DNA from: Bacteroidota bacterium
GTDB taxonomy: Bacteria; Bacteroidota; Bacteroidia; Bacteroidales; B18-G4
Assembly: GCA_003648575.1 (NCBI GenBank)
Contig: QMPN01000037.1
Span: forward strand, 1 to 16,900
Direction: 5' to 3'
DNA length: 16,900 bases
Shown here: in pieces, positions 6,167 through 14,295 of the stretch
Position numbering within the stretch: the first letter of the stretch is position 1
Layout of the letters: the number at the start of each line of letters is the position of its first letter
Position numbers and translations under genes: made by a program
The notes under the pieces: model-generated
What the model saw: only the letters and a program-made list of their open reading frames with translations
Database searches by the model: none
What the model was told of the DNA's origin: nothing

Positions 6167-7476
6167 TAAAAATTAAACAATAGCCCGGTCCTTAAACCAA
6201 CGGAATAAGGATGACGGGTAGTAATATACTTGCGTTGATATTGAGAGTTCAAATAGTATTTAAATGTTGGTTCCACAGCGATGCTCACCTTACGTGAAAG
6301 CTGGTAGGTGAAGCCGGCGCTGAAGCCCAGCTGCCAGAGGGCATTTACCCTGCCAGGCATCTGCTGGTCGATTTTCACGATCCTGTCGTTGCCTGCATCC
6401 GGTGTTGGAATGTTCTCATTCATCAGTATCGATAAGATAGGTCCGCCCTTGATAAACCATCCGAAGCGGTTCACTTCTTTCTGGAAACCAATGTAAACCG
6501 GAATCTGCAGATAAGTATACTTGTTCTCAGTCTGCTCAACCTTATATTCGCTCACCGAGTCGTAAACGTCCACAATATTGGTGTGATAGATGGGAACTAG
6601 TGCTCCGCTTTCTGTAGTGTCGAAGGTTACGTTGTACACATCGTCATAAGATCCGAGGAATTTTTCGTAGTCGATGGCATACTTACCATCATCGGATGAG
6701 AATGACAGGCCAAGGCCTGATTCAACGAAGAAGTCGTTTTTCACCCATTTTCCAATAACTTCGAAAGTATATGCCTTCTGGTTAGGAATGGAATCATCGG
6801 GATAGAAGATCACTTCAGGGGTGAAGTAAACGCCCATTTGCCATGAGGCCCTCCTGTTATACCTGCGTTCACCATCGTTCACGCCGGCAAACCTTGGATT
6901 ATATTCGTTTGTGCGGATTCTGATATCAGTTGCATTCAGGTTCAATGATGAATAAAGGCCATTGGATCTCCTGGCCCTGAGCCTGGCAATCCTGGCTTTT
7001 TCTGAAAAAGCATCACCGAAGGTTGTTTCAACATAATAAGCGTGCAATGTGTTGTGAGGATTCTGTGATTCCGGTGCTTCTTCTATCTCATCGTTGGAAT
7101 TTTCCTGTGTAGCAGGAAGGAAGCTCGAATACTGCTTCTGTGGTTCAGCGGCCAGGCGGTTTTCAATGACGGCAGGCAGCTCAAGAGCTTCCGGCTGCAG
7201 CAGCACCGGCTCCTGGAAAAGGATGGCTGTCTGGCCATCAACTACCATATTGCTATTGGGGGTGCTTGAAGAATTAGTGATGATACTATATCCAAGCAGT
7301 CCGGAGATCATGATGAGTGCGGCAAGTACAGCAAGATTTATCGGATTGATGGAACCTCCGCCTTTACCGTGCAGTTCAGCATGGACATTGTCCCATACCG
7401 CAACAGGGGGCTCAGTTTCAAAAGCAGCAAACTTGCTCTGAAAAAGCTGATCTAAATATTTACTTTCTTCAGACAC
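6166..7476 (-). CDS. Single-TM protein with C-terminal outer-membrane-type beta-barrel, candidate anti-sigma regulator (cassette 2)
   Basis: 436 residues. It starts with GTG at 7476, overlapping the sigma stop by 8 bases; no ATG lies upstream of the membrane helix, and this start keeps the N-terminal motif shared with the paralogue. Residues 1-45 are cytoplasmic-looking (YLDQLFQSKFAAFETEPPVA, then VWDN). Residues 47-66 are one membrane helix (NLAVLAALIMISGLLGYSII). Residues 67 to about 205 form a polar linker with an Arg-rich patch (ARIARLRARRSNG). Residues 212-436 are beta-barrel-like (FFVESGLGLSFS, NKYTYLQIPVYIGF, LWQLGFSAGFTYQ, VGLRTGLLFNF) with a terminal Phe. Matching blocks with 2612-3835 include ESGLG, YDSxxxYxV, NKYxYLQIP and the ending. 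Its place between the sigma gene and the T9SS gene suggests it links envelope state to the sigma factor. Function is inferred only. Confidence 0.8.
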   Translation of the reverse strand: MSEESKYLDQLFQSKFAAFETEPPVAVWDNVHAELHGKGGGSINPINLAVLAALIMISGLLGYSIITNSSSTPNSNMVVDGQTAILFQEPVLLQPEALELPAVIENRLAAEPQKQYSSFLPATQENSNDEIEEAPESQNPHNTLHAYYVETTFGDAFSEKARIARLRARRSNGLYSSLNLNATDIRIRTNEYNPRFAGVNDGERRYNRRASWQMGVYFTPEVIFYPDDSIPNQKAYTFEVIGKWVKNDFFVESGLGLSFSSDDGKYAIDYEKFLGSYDDVYNVTFDTTESGALVPIYHTNIVDVYDSVSEYKVEQTENKYTYLQIPVYIGFQKEVNRFGWFIKGGPILSILMNENIPTPDAGNDRIVKIDQQMPGRVNALWQLGFSAGFTYQLSRKVSIAVEPTFKYYLNSQYQRKYITTRHPYSVGLRTGLLFNF

Positions 7477-8008
7477 CTTTCAGTTTGTTTTTTAGTTTAT
7501 TCTGAAGAACTCCTCTTGCCCGCGATAATTGCGACTTGGAGGTATTCTCAGAAATCTTCAGCATCTCGCCGATCTCCTTATGCGTATATCCTTCTATCAC
7601 ATTCAGGTTGAAAACCATACGATAACCATCTGGCAGTTCCCGGATCACATCCAGCAACTCCCTGGCAGAAAGCTTATCAATGGCGCTTTCCTCTTCATAA
7701 CTGATGGGTTCAGTTTGGTCAAGGCTTATCTCTTTCTGGTATTTGGTCTTTTTCTTATAGAAATTAATGGCCGTATTTACCATTGTTCTGCGAATCCAGC
7801 CTTCCAGCGATCCTTCGCTTCTATAATCCTTTAAATACCTGAAAACCTTGATGAAACCTTCCTGCAGAACGTCCTCAGCTTCCATCTGGTTCTTAGCGTA
7901 CCGCAGACAGATACCGAACATTTTGGGCGCAAAATGCTTGTATAACTCCCCCTGTGCTTTGGAGTCGTTATCCAGACATCGTTCTATGAAGTTATCATCA
8001 AAATGCAT
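7469..8008 (-). CDS. ECF-type RNA polymerase sigma-70 factor (cassette 2)
   Basis: 179 residues from the ATG at 8008. Region 2 lies at about residues 20-88 (ELYKHFAPKMFGICLRYAKN, AEDVLQEGFIKVFRYL, LEGWIRRTMVNTAINFY). Region 4 lies at about 117-173 (LPDGYRMVFNLNVIEGYTHK, EIGEMLKISENTSKSQLSRA). Size and domain content are those of a minimal ECF sigma factor. Identities with the factor at 3832-4398 are spread over both regions, especially AEDVLxEGFIKVF and ISxNTSKSQLxxAR, so the two are paralogues. The gene heads cassette 2, and its stop lies inside the TM-barrel gene (8-base overlap), indicating coupled expression with its likely regulator. Confidence 0.95.
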   Translation of the reverse strand: MHFDDNFIERCLDNDSKAQGELYKHFAPKMFGICLRYAKNQMEAEDVLQEGFIKVFRYLKDYRSEGSLEGWIRRTMVNTAINFYKKKTKYQKEISLDQTEPISYEEESAIDKLSARELLDVIRELPDGYRMVFNLNVIEGYTHKEIGEMLKISENTSKSQLSRARGVLQNKLKNKLKGV

Positions 8009-8291
8009 ACGACATAATAAGCACGATACTTTCGCATCGGCTAAAATATGTTAAAACCCTGACCGTGACACACTTAGGCGTCAGGCAGATACAATTTATC
8101 AAAGTAAAGTTAAGGAAATATTTACTCGATAGGCATTTAAATCCGGATTTTTTGGTTTTAACATTGCGCGCTTATGTCATTGCATTATGATTCTCTACCT
8201 ATGTAAAAGAACAATAATTGCATTAAATACTTAGACAAAGAAATGGGTGAAATGGTTGCATGTGTAAGGAAAACAAGCTCCTAAGCCATGA
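8009..8291 (-). promoter_or_regulatory. Intergenic region: upstream of cassette 2, downstream of the RND operon
   Basis: No gene is visible in this 283-base AT-rich gap. It must contain the promoter of the sigma gene at 8008. The best -7 look-alike is TTACTTTG on the minus strand (8107 down to 8100), without a convincing -33 partner. It also holds a perfect 12-bp palindrome AAATCCGGATTT (8139-8150) and a 9-base direct repeat ATTGCATTA (8179-8187 and 8217-8225). No stem with a T-tract follows the RND stop codon, so the end of that transcript is not identified. Confidence 0.35.
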
Positions 8292-11200
8292 TTAATGCTT
8301 TTTCGTGCGTGGGGTGAACAGTTTTATCTTGCCGAGGTACAGCACGTAATACAGTGCCGGAACAATAACAAGGGTTAGGAAGGTGGCAAATGTTAAACCA
8401 TAAATGATCGTCCAGGAGATGGGTCCCCAGAAGGCAACATTATCGCCTCCCCAGTACAAATGTCCGTCGAAGGTTTCCAGAAATGAAGCGAAATCGATAT
8501 TCATCCCGATGGCAAGCGGAAACAATCCCAATATGGTTGTGATGGCCGTAAGCAAAACGGGCCTTAGCCTGGTCTTTCCTGCATCCACTATACATTGCAT
8601 AGAGTCTTCCATCGACAGAGGAGCACTGGAACTCAAACCCAGTTCCTTCCTTCTGCGTCGTTTCAGCAGGTCGATATAGTCGATCAGGACAATGGCGTTG
8701 TTTACCACCACACCTGCCAGCGCAACGATCCCTATACCTGTCATGATTACAACAAAGTCGGCATTGCTGATCATCAGGCCAAGGAACACACCAATGGTGC
8801 TGAAGATGACACTCAGGATGATGATGGCCGGCTTAACAATAGAGTTAAACTGGGTAACCAGGATAATGGTAATCAGGCATATTGCAATCAGCAAAGCACT
8901 GAAGAGAAAAGCTGATGACTCCTCCTGCTCTTCCTGTTCACCGGTGAATTTGTAGGTATAGCCCGGAGGCATATTGAAGTATGCCATCATGGATTTGAGT
9001 TGATCATTTATCTTGGTGGCATTATTGCCTTCAACTACGTTGGAGTAAATGGTTACAGCTCTTTCAAGATCCTTTCTTTTCACCGAACCATAGGTTGTTG
9101 TATAATGGATGCGGGCTACCGATGAGATAGGCACCTGAGCAATCTTACCTGAAGAAGGACTTCTGAATGTGATCATCTGGTTAAGCAGTGCCGGAATGTT
9201 ATAACGGTACTCTTCCTTCAGCCGGAGCTGAATGGGATATTCGTCCTCACCAACCTTAAATGTTGACACCTCTTTACCAAAAAGGGCGGTACGTATGGTA
9301 GAGGCTATCTGTGCTGTAGACAAGCCAAATCGCCTGGCTTTATCACGATCAATGTCGATAATGATCTCCGGTTTATCCATCTCAAGGTCGATCTTAAGAC
9401 CTTCGATTCCGTCAATCTTGGCGCTGTTCAGATAGGCCTGAATGGTATCGGCCAGATAGGTGAGCTGATCGAAGTCCCGTCCGATGATCTCCAGGTTGAT
9501 GGGTTTTCCTGCCGGAGGACCTTCATTTTGCTTTTCTATGGTCATCTCCACCCCTGGATACCTGCCCAGGAGCTTCTTGCTTAACTCGCTGAGAATATCA
9601 CCGGTGTTTACACCCTGCCTGAATTCATACTCGATAAAGGAAATAGTGATCAGGCCCCTGAACATTTTCTCCGAAAGGTCGTTAACATCATCTTCCAGCC
9701 TGGCCCCGGCACCAACGGTAGTCAATACCGATTTGATCACATCATCATGTGGTTCGAGTATGTCAAAGACATCATCTTCCAATCCTTCCATAAAGGCATT
9801 GGTAGCGGTAATGTCAGTCCCGATCGGAAGATCGGCCAGAATGTTGATATATTTTGGATCGCTCGACGGGAAGTTAACCACATTGGGATTGCTCCCGAAA
9901 TATAAGTTCATGGTCAGGAAGAGCAATATCAGGGTGCCCCCGATGAAATAAAAGGGATTTCTTTTGCGAAGTGCGAAAGTGATAAACTTCAGGTAAGCGT
10001 TTTCAAGCTTAACCAGGAATACTTCCTGGAACCATCGTGCAGCCTGGCTTAACACAAAAATATTCAGAACCCCGATGATTGCAAATGCTGCACTCAGGGT
10101 ACCCAGGCTGTTCATCCCGCCCAGGTAAAAAAGAGCCGACAGCACCACCAGGACGCCGACCATGATCAGCGATTTTTTACGATTGGGCCTGGGATTTTGG
10201 TCACCGGCTTTGATGAAAGTTGACGAGATCACGGGTATGATCATCAGTGCTACGAAAAGTGAAGATGAAAGTACAATGATGAGGGTGGTAGGGAGGTATT
10301 TCATGAACTCCCCCATGATACTGTCCCAGAATAGCAAGGGAACAAAGGCCGCCAGGGTGGTGGCAGTTGAGGTAATAATGGGTAAAGCTATCTCTCCAAC
10401 GGCTTGCTTTGCGGCTTCAAATTTAGTGTAGCCACGATCTACAAAGCGATAAATATTTTCAACCACCACAATGGCATTATCCACCAGCATACCCAGTGCA
10501 AGAATCAATGAGAATAATACGATCATGTTGATCCGTGACCCCATGAGGCCAAGGATCATAAAGGAAAGGAACATCGACATAGGAATAGCAAAGCCCACAA
10601 AAAGGGAGTTTCTGGTTCCCAGGAAAAAGAAGAGTACCAGGATCACGAAGATCACACCCATGATCATGCTGTTTTCCAGGTTGCTGAGCTGATCGCGGAC
10701 CATCTCCGACTGGTCGTTCGTATATACGATGTTCAGTTTTGGTGGAAGGGCTTTTGTTTCTATGGCCCTGTCGACGATCTCGAACACCATATCGGTGGCA
10801 TTGAGCAGGTTTTCACCACTTTTCTTGATCACCTGCAAGGAAACCACAGCTTGCTTGCCAAGACGTGTATAGCTTCTGGGTTCCTCAAAGCCATATACTA
10901 CATCGGCCACATCGCGCATATACACGATGTTATTATTTTCATGCTTAACGATGATATCCTTGATCTGTTCAGGATCGGTGAATTCACCAACGATCCTGAC
11001 GGACCGGCGACTGCTTCCCAGCTTGATCTCTCCACCGGACATGGATATGTTCTCAAAGGCAACGGCATTTTCGATATCGGTGAAGCTGAGCTCAAATACA
11101 TTCAGCTTGTGCATATCCACATTGATCTGCACTTCCCTTTCGTTAATACCGGTAATATCTACCTTGGAGATCTCCGGCACGCGCTCGATCTCATCTTCGA

Positions 11201-11711
11201 GCATTTCTGCATAGCCCTTTAGCTCGTTGATGCTGAAATCCCCGGATAAGTTGATGTTCATGATGGGGAATTCCGAAAAATCAATATCGATCACCGTGGG
11301 ATCGTCAAGCAGGTTGTCGGGCAGTTCACTCTTGGCTTTATCAACCGCATCTTTTACTTCCTGAAGGGCATTTTCGATGCTTATCGTGGTATTGAATTCC
11401 ACGAATATGGCGGAAATATCCTGGGTGGAGGTGGAGCGGATCTCCTTTACACCCTTGGCAGATTCTATTTCTTTCTCCAGGGGACGTGTAATCAGGTTCT
11501 CTATGTCGAGCGGTGGGTTACCCGGATATATGGTTTGCACATAAATGGTAGGCCATACCAGGTCGGGGAATAATTCCTTGGGGAGGGAACGGTAAGAATA
11601 GAAACCAAAGCCCAGCAGGATGAACATCATCAGGAACACAGTATTCTTGTTCCTCAGCGCCCATGTACTGAGTTTAAACTCCCGGATAACTTCTTTTTCC
11701 TTGATCTCCAT
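8292..11711 (-). CDS. RND-family efflux transporter permease subunit (AcrB/HAE1-like)
   Basis: 1139 residues, the inner-membrane pump of a tripartite efflux system that exports substrates, probably hydrophobic or amphiphilic compounds, using the proton gradient. The two-fold RND repeat is clear: TM1 at about 23-42, porter domain at 45-335, TM2-6 at about 345-500, TM7 at about 586-605, second porter domain at 610-930, TM8-12 at about 933-1128. The TM4 signature LVDNAIVVVENIYRF places D411-N412 where AcrB has D407-D408. TM10 has GVVVNNAIVLIDY, with Asn where AcrB has K940. Between TM6 and TM7 there are two additional hydrophobic stretches (514-531 and 537-556) not present in AcrB. The start codon immediately follows the adaptor stop (TAA-ATG, no spacer). 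The family is certain, the substrate unknown; the motifs look more like drug/HAE1 pumps than metal pumps. Confidence 0.95.
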   Translation of the reverse strand: MEIKEKEVIREFKLSTWALRNKNTVFLMMFILLGFGFYSYRSLPKELFPDLVWPTIYVQTIYPGNPPLDIENLITRPLEKEIESAKGVKEIRSTSTQDISAIFVEFNTTISIENALQEVKDAVDKAKSELPDNLLDDPTVIDIDFSEFPIMNINLSGDFSINELKGYAEMLEDEIERVPEISKVDITGINEREVQINVDMHKLNVFELSFTDIENAVAFENISMSGGEIKLGSSRRSVRIVGEFTDPEQIKDIIVKHENNNIVYMRDVADVVYGFEEPRSYTRLGKQAVVSLQVIKKSGENLLNATDMVFEIVDRAIETKALPPKLNIVYTNDQSEMVRDQLSNLENSMIMGVIFVILVLFFFLGTRNSLFVGFAIPMSMFLSFMILGLMGSRINMIVLFSLILALGMLVDNAIVVVENIYRFVDRGYTKFEAAKQAVGEIALPIITSTATTLAAFVPLLFWDSIMGEFMKYLPTTLIIVLSSSLFVALMIIPVISSTFIKAGDQNPRPNRKKSLIMVGVLVVLSALFYLGGMNSLGTLSAAFAIIGVLNIFVLSQAARWFQEVFLVKLENAYLKFITFALRKRNPFYFIGGTLILLFLTMNLYFGSNPNVVNFPSSDPKYINILADLPIGTDITATNAFMEGLEDDVFDILEPHDDVIKSVLTTVGAGARLEDDVNDLSEKMFRGLITISFIEYEFRQGVNTGDILSELSKKLLGRYPGVEMTIEKQNEGPPAGKPINLEIIGRDFDQLTYLADTIQAYLNSAKIDGIEGLKIDLEMDKPEIIIDIDRDKARRFGLSTAQIASTIRTALFGKEVSTFKVGEDEYPIQLRLKEEYRYNIPALLNQMITFRSPSSGKIAQVPISSVARIHYTTTYGSVKRKDLERAVTIYSNVVEGNNATKINDQLKSMMAYFNMPPGYTYKFTGEQEEQEESSAFLFSALLIAICLITIILVTQFNSIVKPAIIILSVIFSTIGVFLGLMISNADFVVIMTGIGIVALAGVVVNNAIVLIDYIDLLKRRRRKELGLSSSAPLSMEDSMQCIVDAGKTRLRPVLLTAITTILGLFPLAIGMNIDFASFLETFDGHLYWGGDNVAFWGPISWTIIYGLTFATFLTLVIVPALYYVLYLGKIKLFTPRTKKH

Positions 11712-12839
11712 TTACATTACATTTACTTCGGTACCATCGGTAACCAATGAGTATCCTTCGATAATAACTTTATCACCTGCATTGAGACCTTCTAACACCA
11801 GGGTCTCATCATTGTATGACCTTCCGGTAGTTATATAAACCTTCTTGGCATGCTGCGCTTCTTCATGCTCCCTGGTAATGTAGACATATTCACCCCGGAT
11901 ATCTTTTTTGATAATGATGGAAGGAATCACCAATGCATCTTCCTTGTTGAAATCGAGGAAGGTCAGCAGTGCCAGGATATTAGGTTTGAATTTCTCTTCG
12001 ATATTATCGATCCTGAGTTCAACAGGGAAGGTCCTGTTGCCCAGGTTTATAACATTCCCGGTTCTGAGAACAGCTACGTTTAGTTCAATTTCCGGATATG
12101 TCGGGAAACGTACTTCTACCATATCTCCTTTTTGGATCACGGGGAGGTATTTTTCTGATACTTCAGCCAGGATCTTCATCTTGTTCAGGTTTACCACCTG
12201 CATGAGCTGGATGCCGGGCATGGCCAGCTCTCCTTCTTCAATATCGATAACATCTACAATACCCTCGATGGGCGATTTGATATAAGCCATGTCGAGCTGA
12301 GCCTTCAGGGTTTGCAGCTTGTTTTCCATGGCTTCTTTATTATTTTTTGCCTGCAGGTACTGTACCTCTGAACCAATGTTCTTTTCCCAGAGTTGTTTCT
12401 GCTTCTCGTAAAGGGTTTTTGCCAGTTCGAGCTGTGTCTTAACCTCCTCAATCGTATTTTCAGTGATGCTGGTATTGAGCTTGGCGAGCAGCTGCCCTTT
12501 CTTAACATATTCACCTTCTCTCACAAACACCTGTTTGATCTGCCCGTTTATCTCCGGACTGATATAGGCTTTATCAACAGCATCAACATTGCCGCTTACC
12601 TGGAAATAATGCGTGAAAGGCTCCTCAATGAGCTCACGTACTGTTACGGGTGTGAGATATCCCTCTGCAGCCTCACCTGATTCAAGCAGCTGTTGTTCCA
12701 GCTCCCTGATCTTAATGTTCAACTGGCTAACCTCATCTTTATAGGTTTTGATCTGTTCTTTAACAGATCCATCCTCTTTAGCAGGCCCGCATGATGCTGC
12801 GATAAGGATGATAAGGGCTATGGAAAGAATTTTTTTCAT
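11712..12839 (-). CDS. RND efflux periplasmic adaptor (membrane fusion) lipoprotein
   Basis: 375 residues, linking the RND pump to the outer membrane channel. It has a lipoprotein-type signal (MKKILSIALIILIAASC) with the acceptor Cys at residue 17. Residues 25-55 are a predicted coiled coil (VKEQIKTYKDEVSQLNIKIR and beyond) before the usual domains. The barrel-sandwich (lipoyl) halves are at about 85-125 (AYISPEINGQIKQVFVREGE, YVKKGQLLAKL) and 187-215 (SPIEGIVDVIDIEEGELAMP). The alpha-helical hairpin lies between them (126-185). Beta-barrel and membrane-proximal domains follow to residue 375 (GLNAGDKVIIEGYSLVTDGT). It lies 44 bases after the TolC-like gene and abuts the pump gene, a standard outer-membrane-factor/adaptor/pump operon. 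Confidence 0.93.
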   Translation of the reverse strand: MKKILSIALIILIAASCGPAKEDGSVKEQIKTYKDEVSQLNIKIRELEQQLLESGEAAEGYLTPVTVRELIEEPFTHYFQVSGNVDAVDKAYISPEINGQIKQVFVREGEYVKKGQLLAKLNTSITENTIEEVKTQLELAKTLYEKQKQLWEKNIGSEVQYLQAKNNKEAMENKLQTLKAQLDMAYIKSPIEGIVDVIDIEEGELAMPGIQLMQVVNLNKMKILAEVSEKYLPVIQKGDMVEVRFPTYPEIELNVAVLRTGNVINLGNRTFPVELRIDNIEEKFKPNILALLTFLDFNKEDALVIPSIIIKKDIRGEYVYITREHEEAQHAKKVYITTGRSYNDETLVLEGLNAGDKVIIEGYSLVTDGTEVNVM

Positions 12840-12883
12840 TCTATGGGTGTTGCGATATACTTTAATATCCTGTTTTTCCAGGC

Positions 12884-14239
12884 TTAATTTCCGAGTTCAC
12901 TATACATTAATTTTTCGAGGGTCAGTTTCTTGATCAGTACCCTCTGCATGGCAAGGATATAGTCCGATGTGTTGGTCAGAAATTGATTATTGGCTTGTAG
13001 CAGGTCGAGGCTGGTCGAGATCCCTTCCTTATACTTCTCACTCGTGATCCTGAGTATCTTCTCGGCTGTGTTCATGGCCAGTGATTTATTCATCATGATC
13101 AGGTAGGCGTTGTTGAACTCCGCCTGGGCAGTGCGTACCTGTATGGTGAGGCCTGTCCTCATTTGTTCGTTTGCAATATTCAGCTTGTCAATGTTGATCC
13201 TGGCCTGCTGTACCCTGGCGTTGCGGATCCCGCTGCTCCAGATAGGGACGCTCATTTCAACCCCCCAGAACGAGGATCCATACCATTTCTGCCCGGTATC
13301 GAAAAAGCTAAAGCTTGGTCGCTGAGCCTGGGTTTGAACATTCAGAAAAGCAGAGATGGATGGCAGGTACTCCGATTTCTCAAGTTTAAGCTGTAGCTGA
13401 GCGATTTGCTGCTGCGTCATGAGCAGGCGGTAGTCGATGTTATTTTCGTAGTTGAAGGGATCATTGAGCAATGCTGAATAATTGATCTGATCAAGCAGGG
13501 TATTCAGCTCATCGATAACCACCACTCTGTCGTCGATCTTCAGCCCGCACAGGAAATTCAGATATGCATAAGCGATCTGTACCTGGGTTTCGGTCAGGAT
13601 AATATTGGCCTCCAGGTCGGAAACGATCAGTTGAAGCTGGTCTACATCAGTTTCTTCTGCGAAGCCTGCTTCATAAGTGATTCTGGTTTCATACAGCATA
13701 TCCTCCATGTAGCTCATGGTGCTGTCGAGGATTTTTTTGGTGTCTTCGGCTACCAGCACCCTGTAATAGGCTGCTGATACAGCTTCGTACATATCCAGCT
13801 TATTTTTGATGAACTGCTGCTCGCTTTTTTCCAGAAAACGTTTGGAAGCCGCTACCCCTACAATGTATTTTCCATCGAATACCAACTGCGAAGCAGTAGC
13901 ATCGGCTGACATGTTATACTTGGTTCCAAATTGTACTTCCGCACCTTGATCATCCGGACCAAAAGTTCCCGGGGGGATTATCATGGTGGGCAAGGCAATA
14001 TAATCTGTGTAGTTGATTCCGGCATTGATCTGGGGGAAGCCGATGGCCATATATTCTTTGACCTGCTGCTCGGCTGCTTCAATATCCTTGTATGAGCTCA
14101 GGATATCATAATTGTTCTCATAAGCAAATTCGAGGGCTTCCTGTAAAGTGAAACGATATTCAGTCTGGCTTGATGCGCTTTTGCTCAAAAACCCGATCAG
14201 GCAAACCATTGCCATGAACGCGTATAAGGTGTTTTTCAT
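12884..14239 (-). CDS. TolC-family outer membrane efflux protein
   Basis: 451 residues, normal for the family. Residues 1-25 are a signal peptide (MKNTLYAFMAMVCLIGFLSK, then SASSQ). The opening EYRFTLQEALEFAYENNYDI is the classic first OEP helix, and AIGFPQINAGINYTDY the first transmembrane beta-strand region. The second OEP half carries a related strand region (LPSISAFLNVQTQAQ) and the long helices (WSSGIRNARVQQARINIDKL). It should trimerise into a beta-barrel plus periplasmic alpha-tunnel that docks onto the adaptor encoded next. There is no lipobox, so it is not a lipid-anchored type. It is the first efflux gene after the TetR-like regulator, from which it is separated by 56 bases. Confidence 0.93.
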   Translation of the reverse strand: MKNTLYAFMAMVCLIGFLSKSASSQTEYRFTLQEALEFAYENNYDILSSYKDIEAAEQQVKEYMAIGFPQINAGINYTDYIALPTMIIPPGTFGPDDQGAEVQFGTKYNMSADATASQLVFDGKYIVGVAASKRFLEKSEQQFIKNKLDMYEAVSAAYYRVLVAEDTKKILDSTMSYMEDMLYETRITYEAGFAEETDVDQLQLIVSDLEANIILTETQVQIAYAYLNFLCGLKIDDRVVVIDELNTLLDQINYSALLNDPFNYENNIDYRLLMTQQQIAQLQLKLEKSEYLPSISAFLNVQTQAQRPSFSFFDTGQKWYGSSFWGVEMSVPIWSSGIRNARVQQARINIDKLNIANEQMRTGLTIQVRTAQAEFNNAYLIMMNKSLAMNTAEKILRITSEKYKEGISTSLDLLQANNQFLTNTSDYILAMQRVLIKKLTLEKLMYSELGN

Positions 14240-14254
14240 TACGAAATATAGTTT

Positions 14255-14270
14255 TTATCCTTCGGGATAA
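14255..14270. promoter_or_regulatory. 16-bp inverted repeat upstream of the TolC-like gene, candidate TetR operator
   Basis: On the minus strand it reads TTATCC-CGAA-GGATAA, a perfect 6-bp dyad with a 4-base centre, ending 15 bases before the ATG at 14239. It lies in the 56-base gap between regulator and efflux genes, where a repressor site would be effective. It could instead be a small RNA hairpin in the leader. Binding by the adjacent TetR-like protein is inferred. Confidence 0.4.
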
Positions 14271-14295
14271 TTATAATGACGCTTGACCGGGCATT

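Noticed and set aside
9484..9951. 155-codon plus-strand frame opposite the RND gene
   Set aside because: It is fully inside a certain RND coding region on the other strand and has no recognisable protein features.
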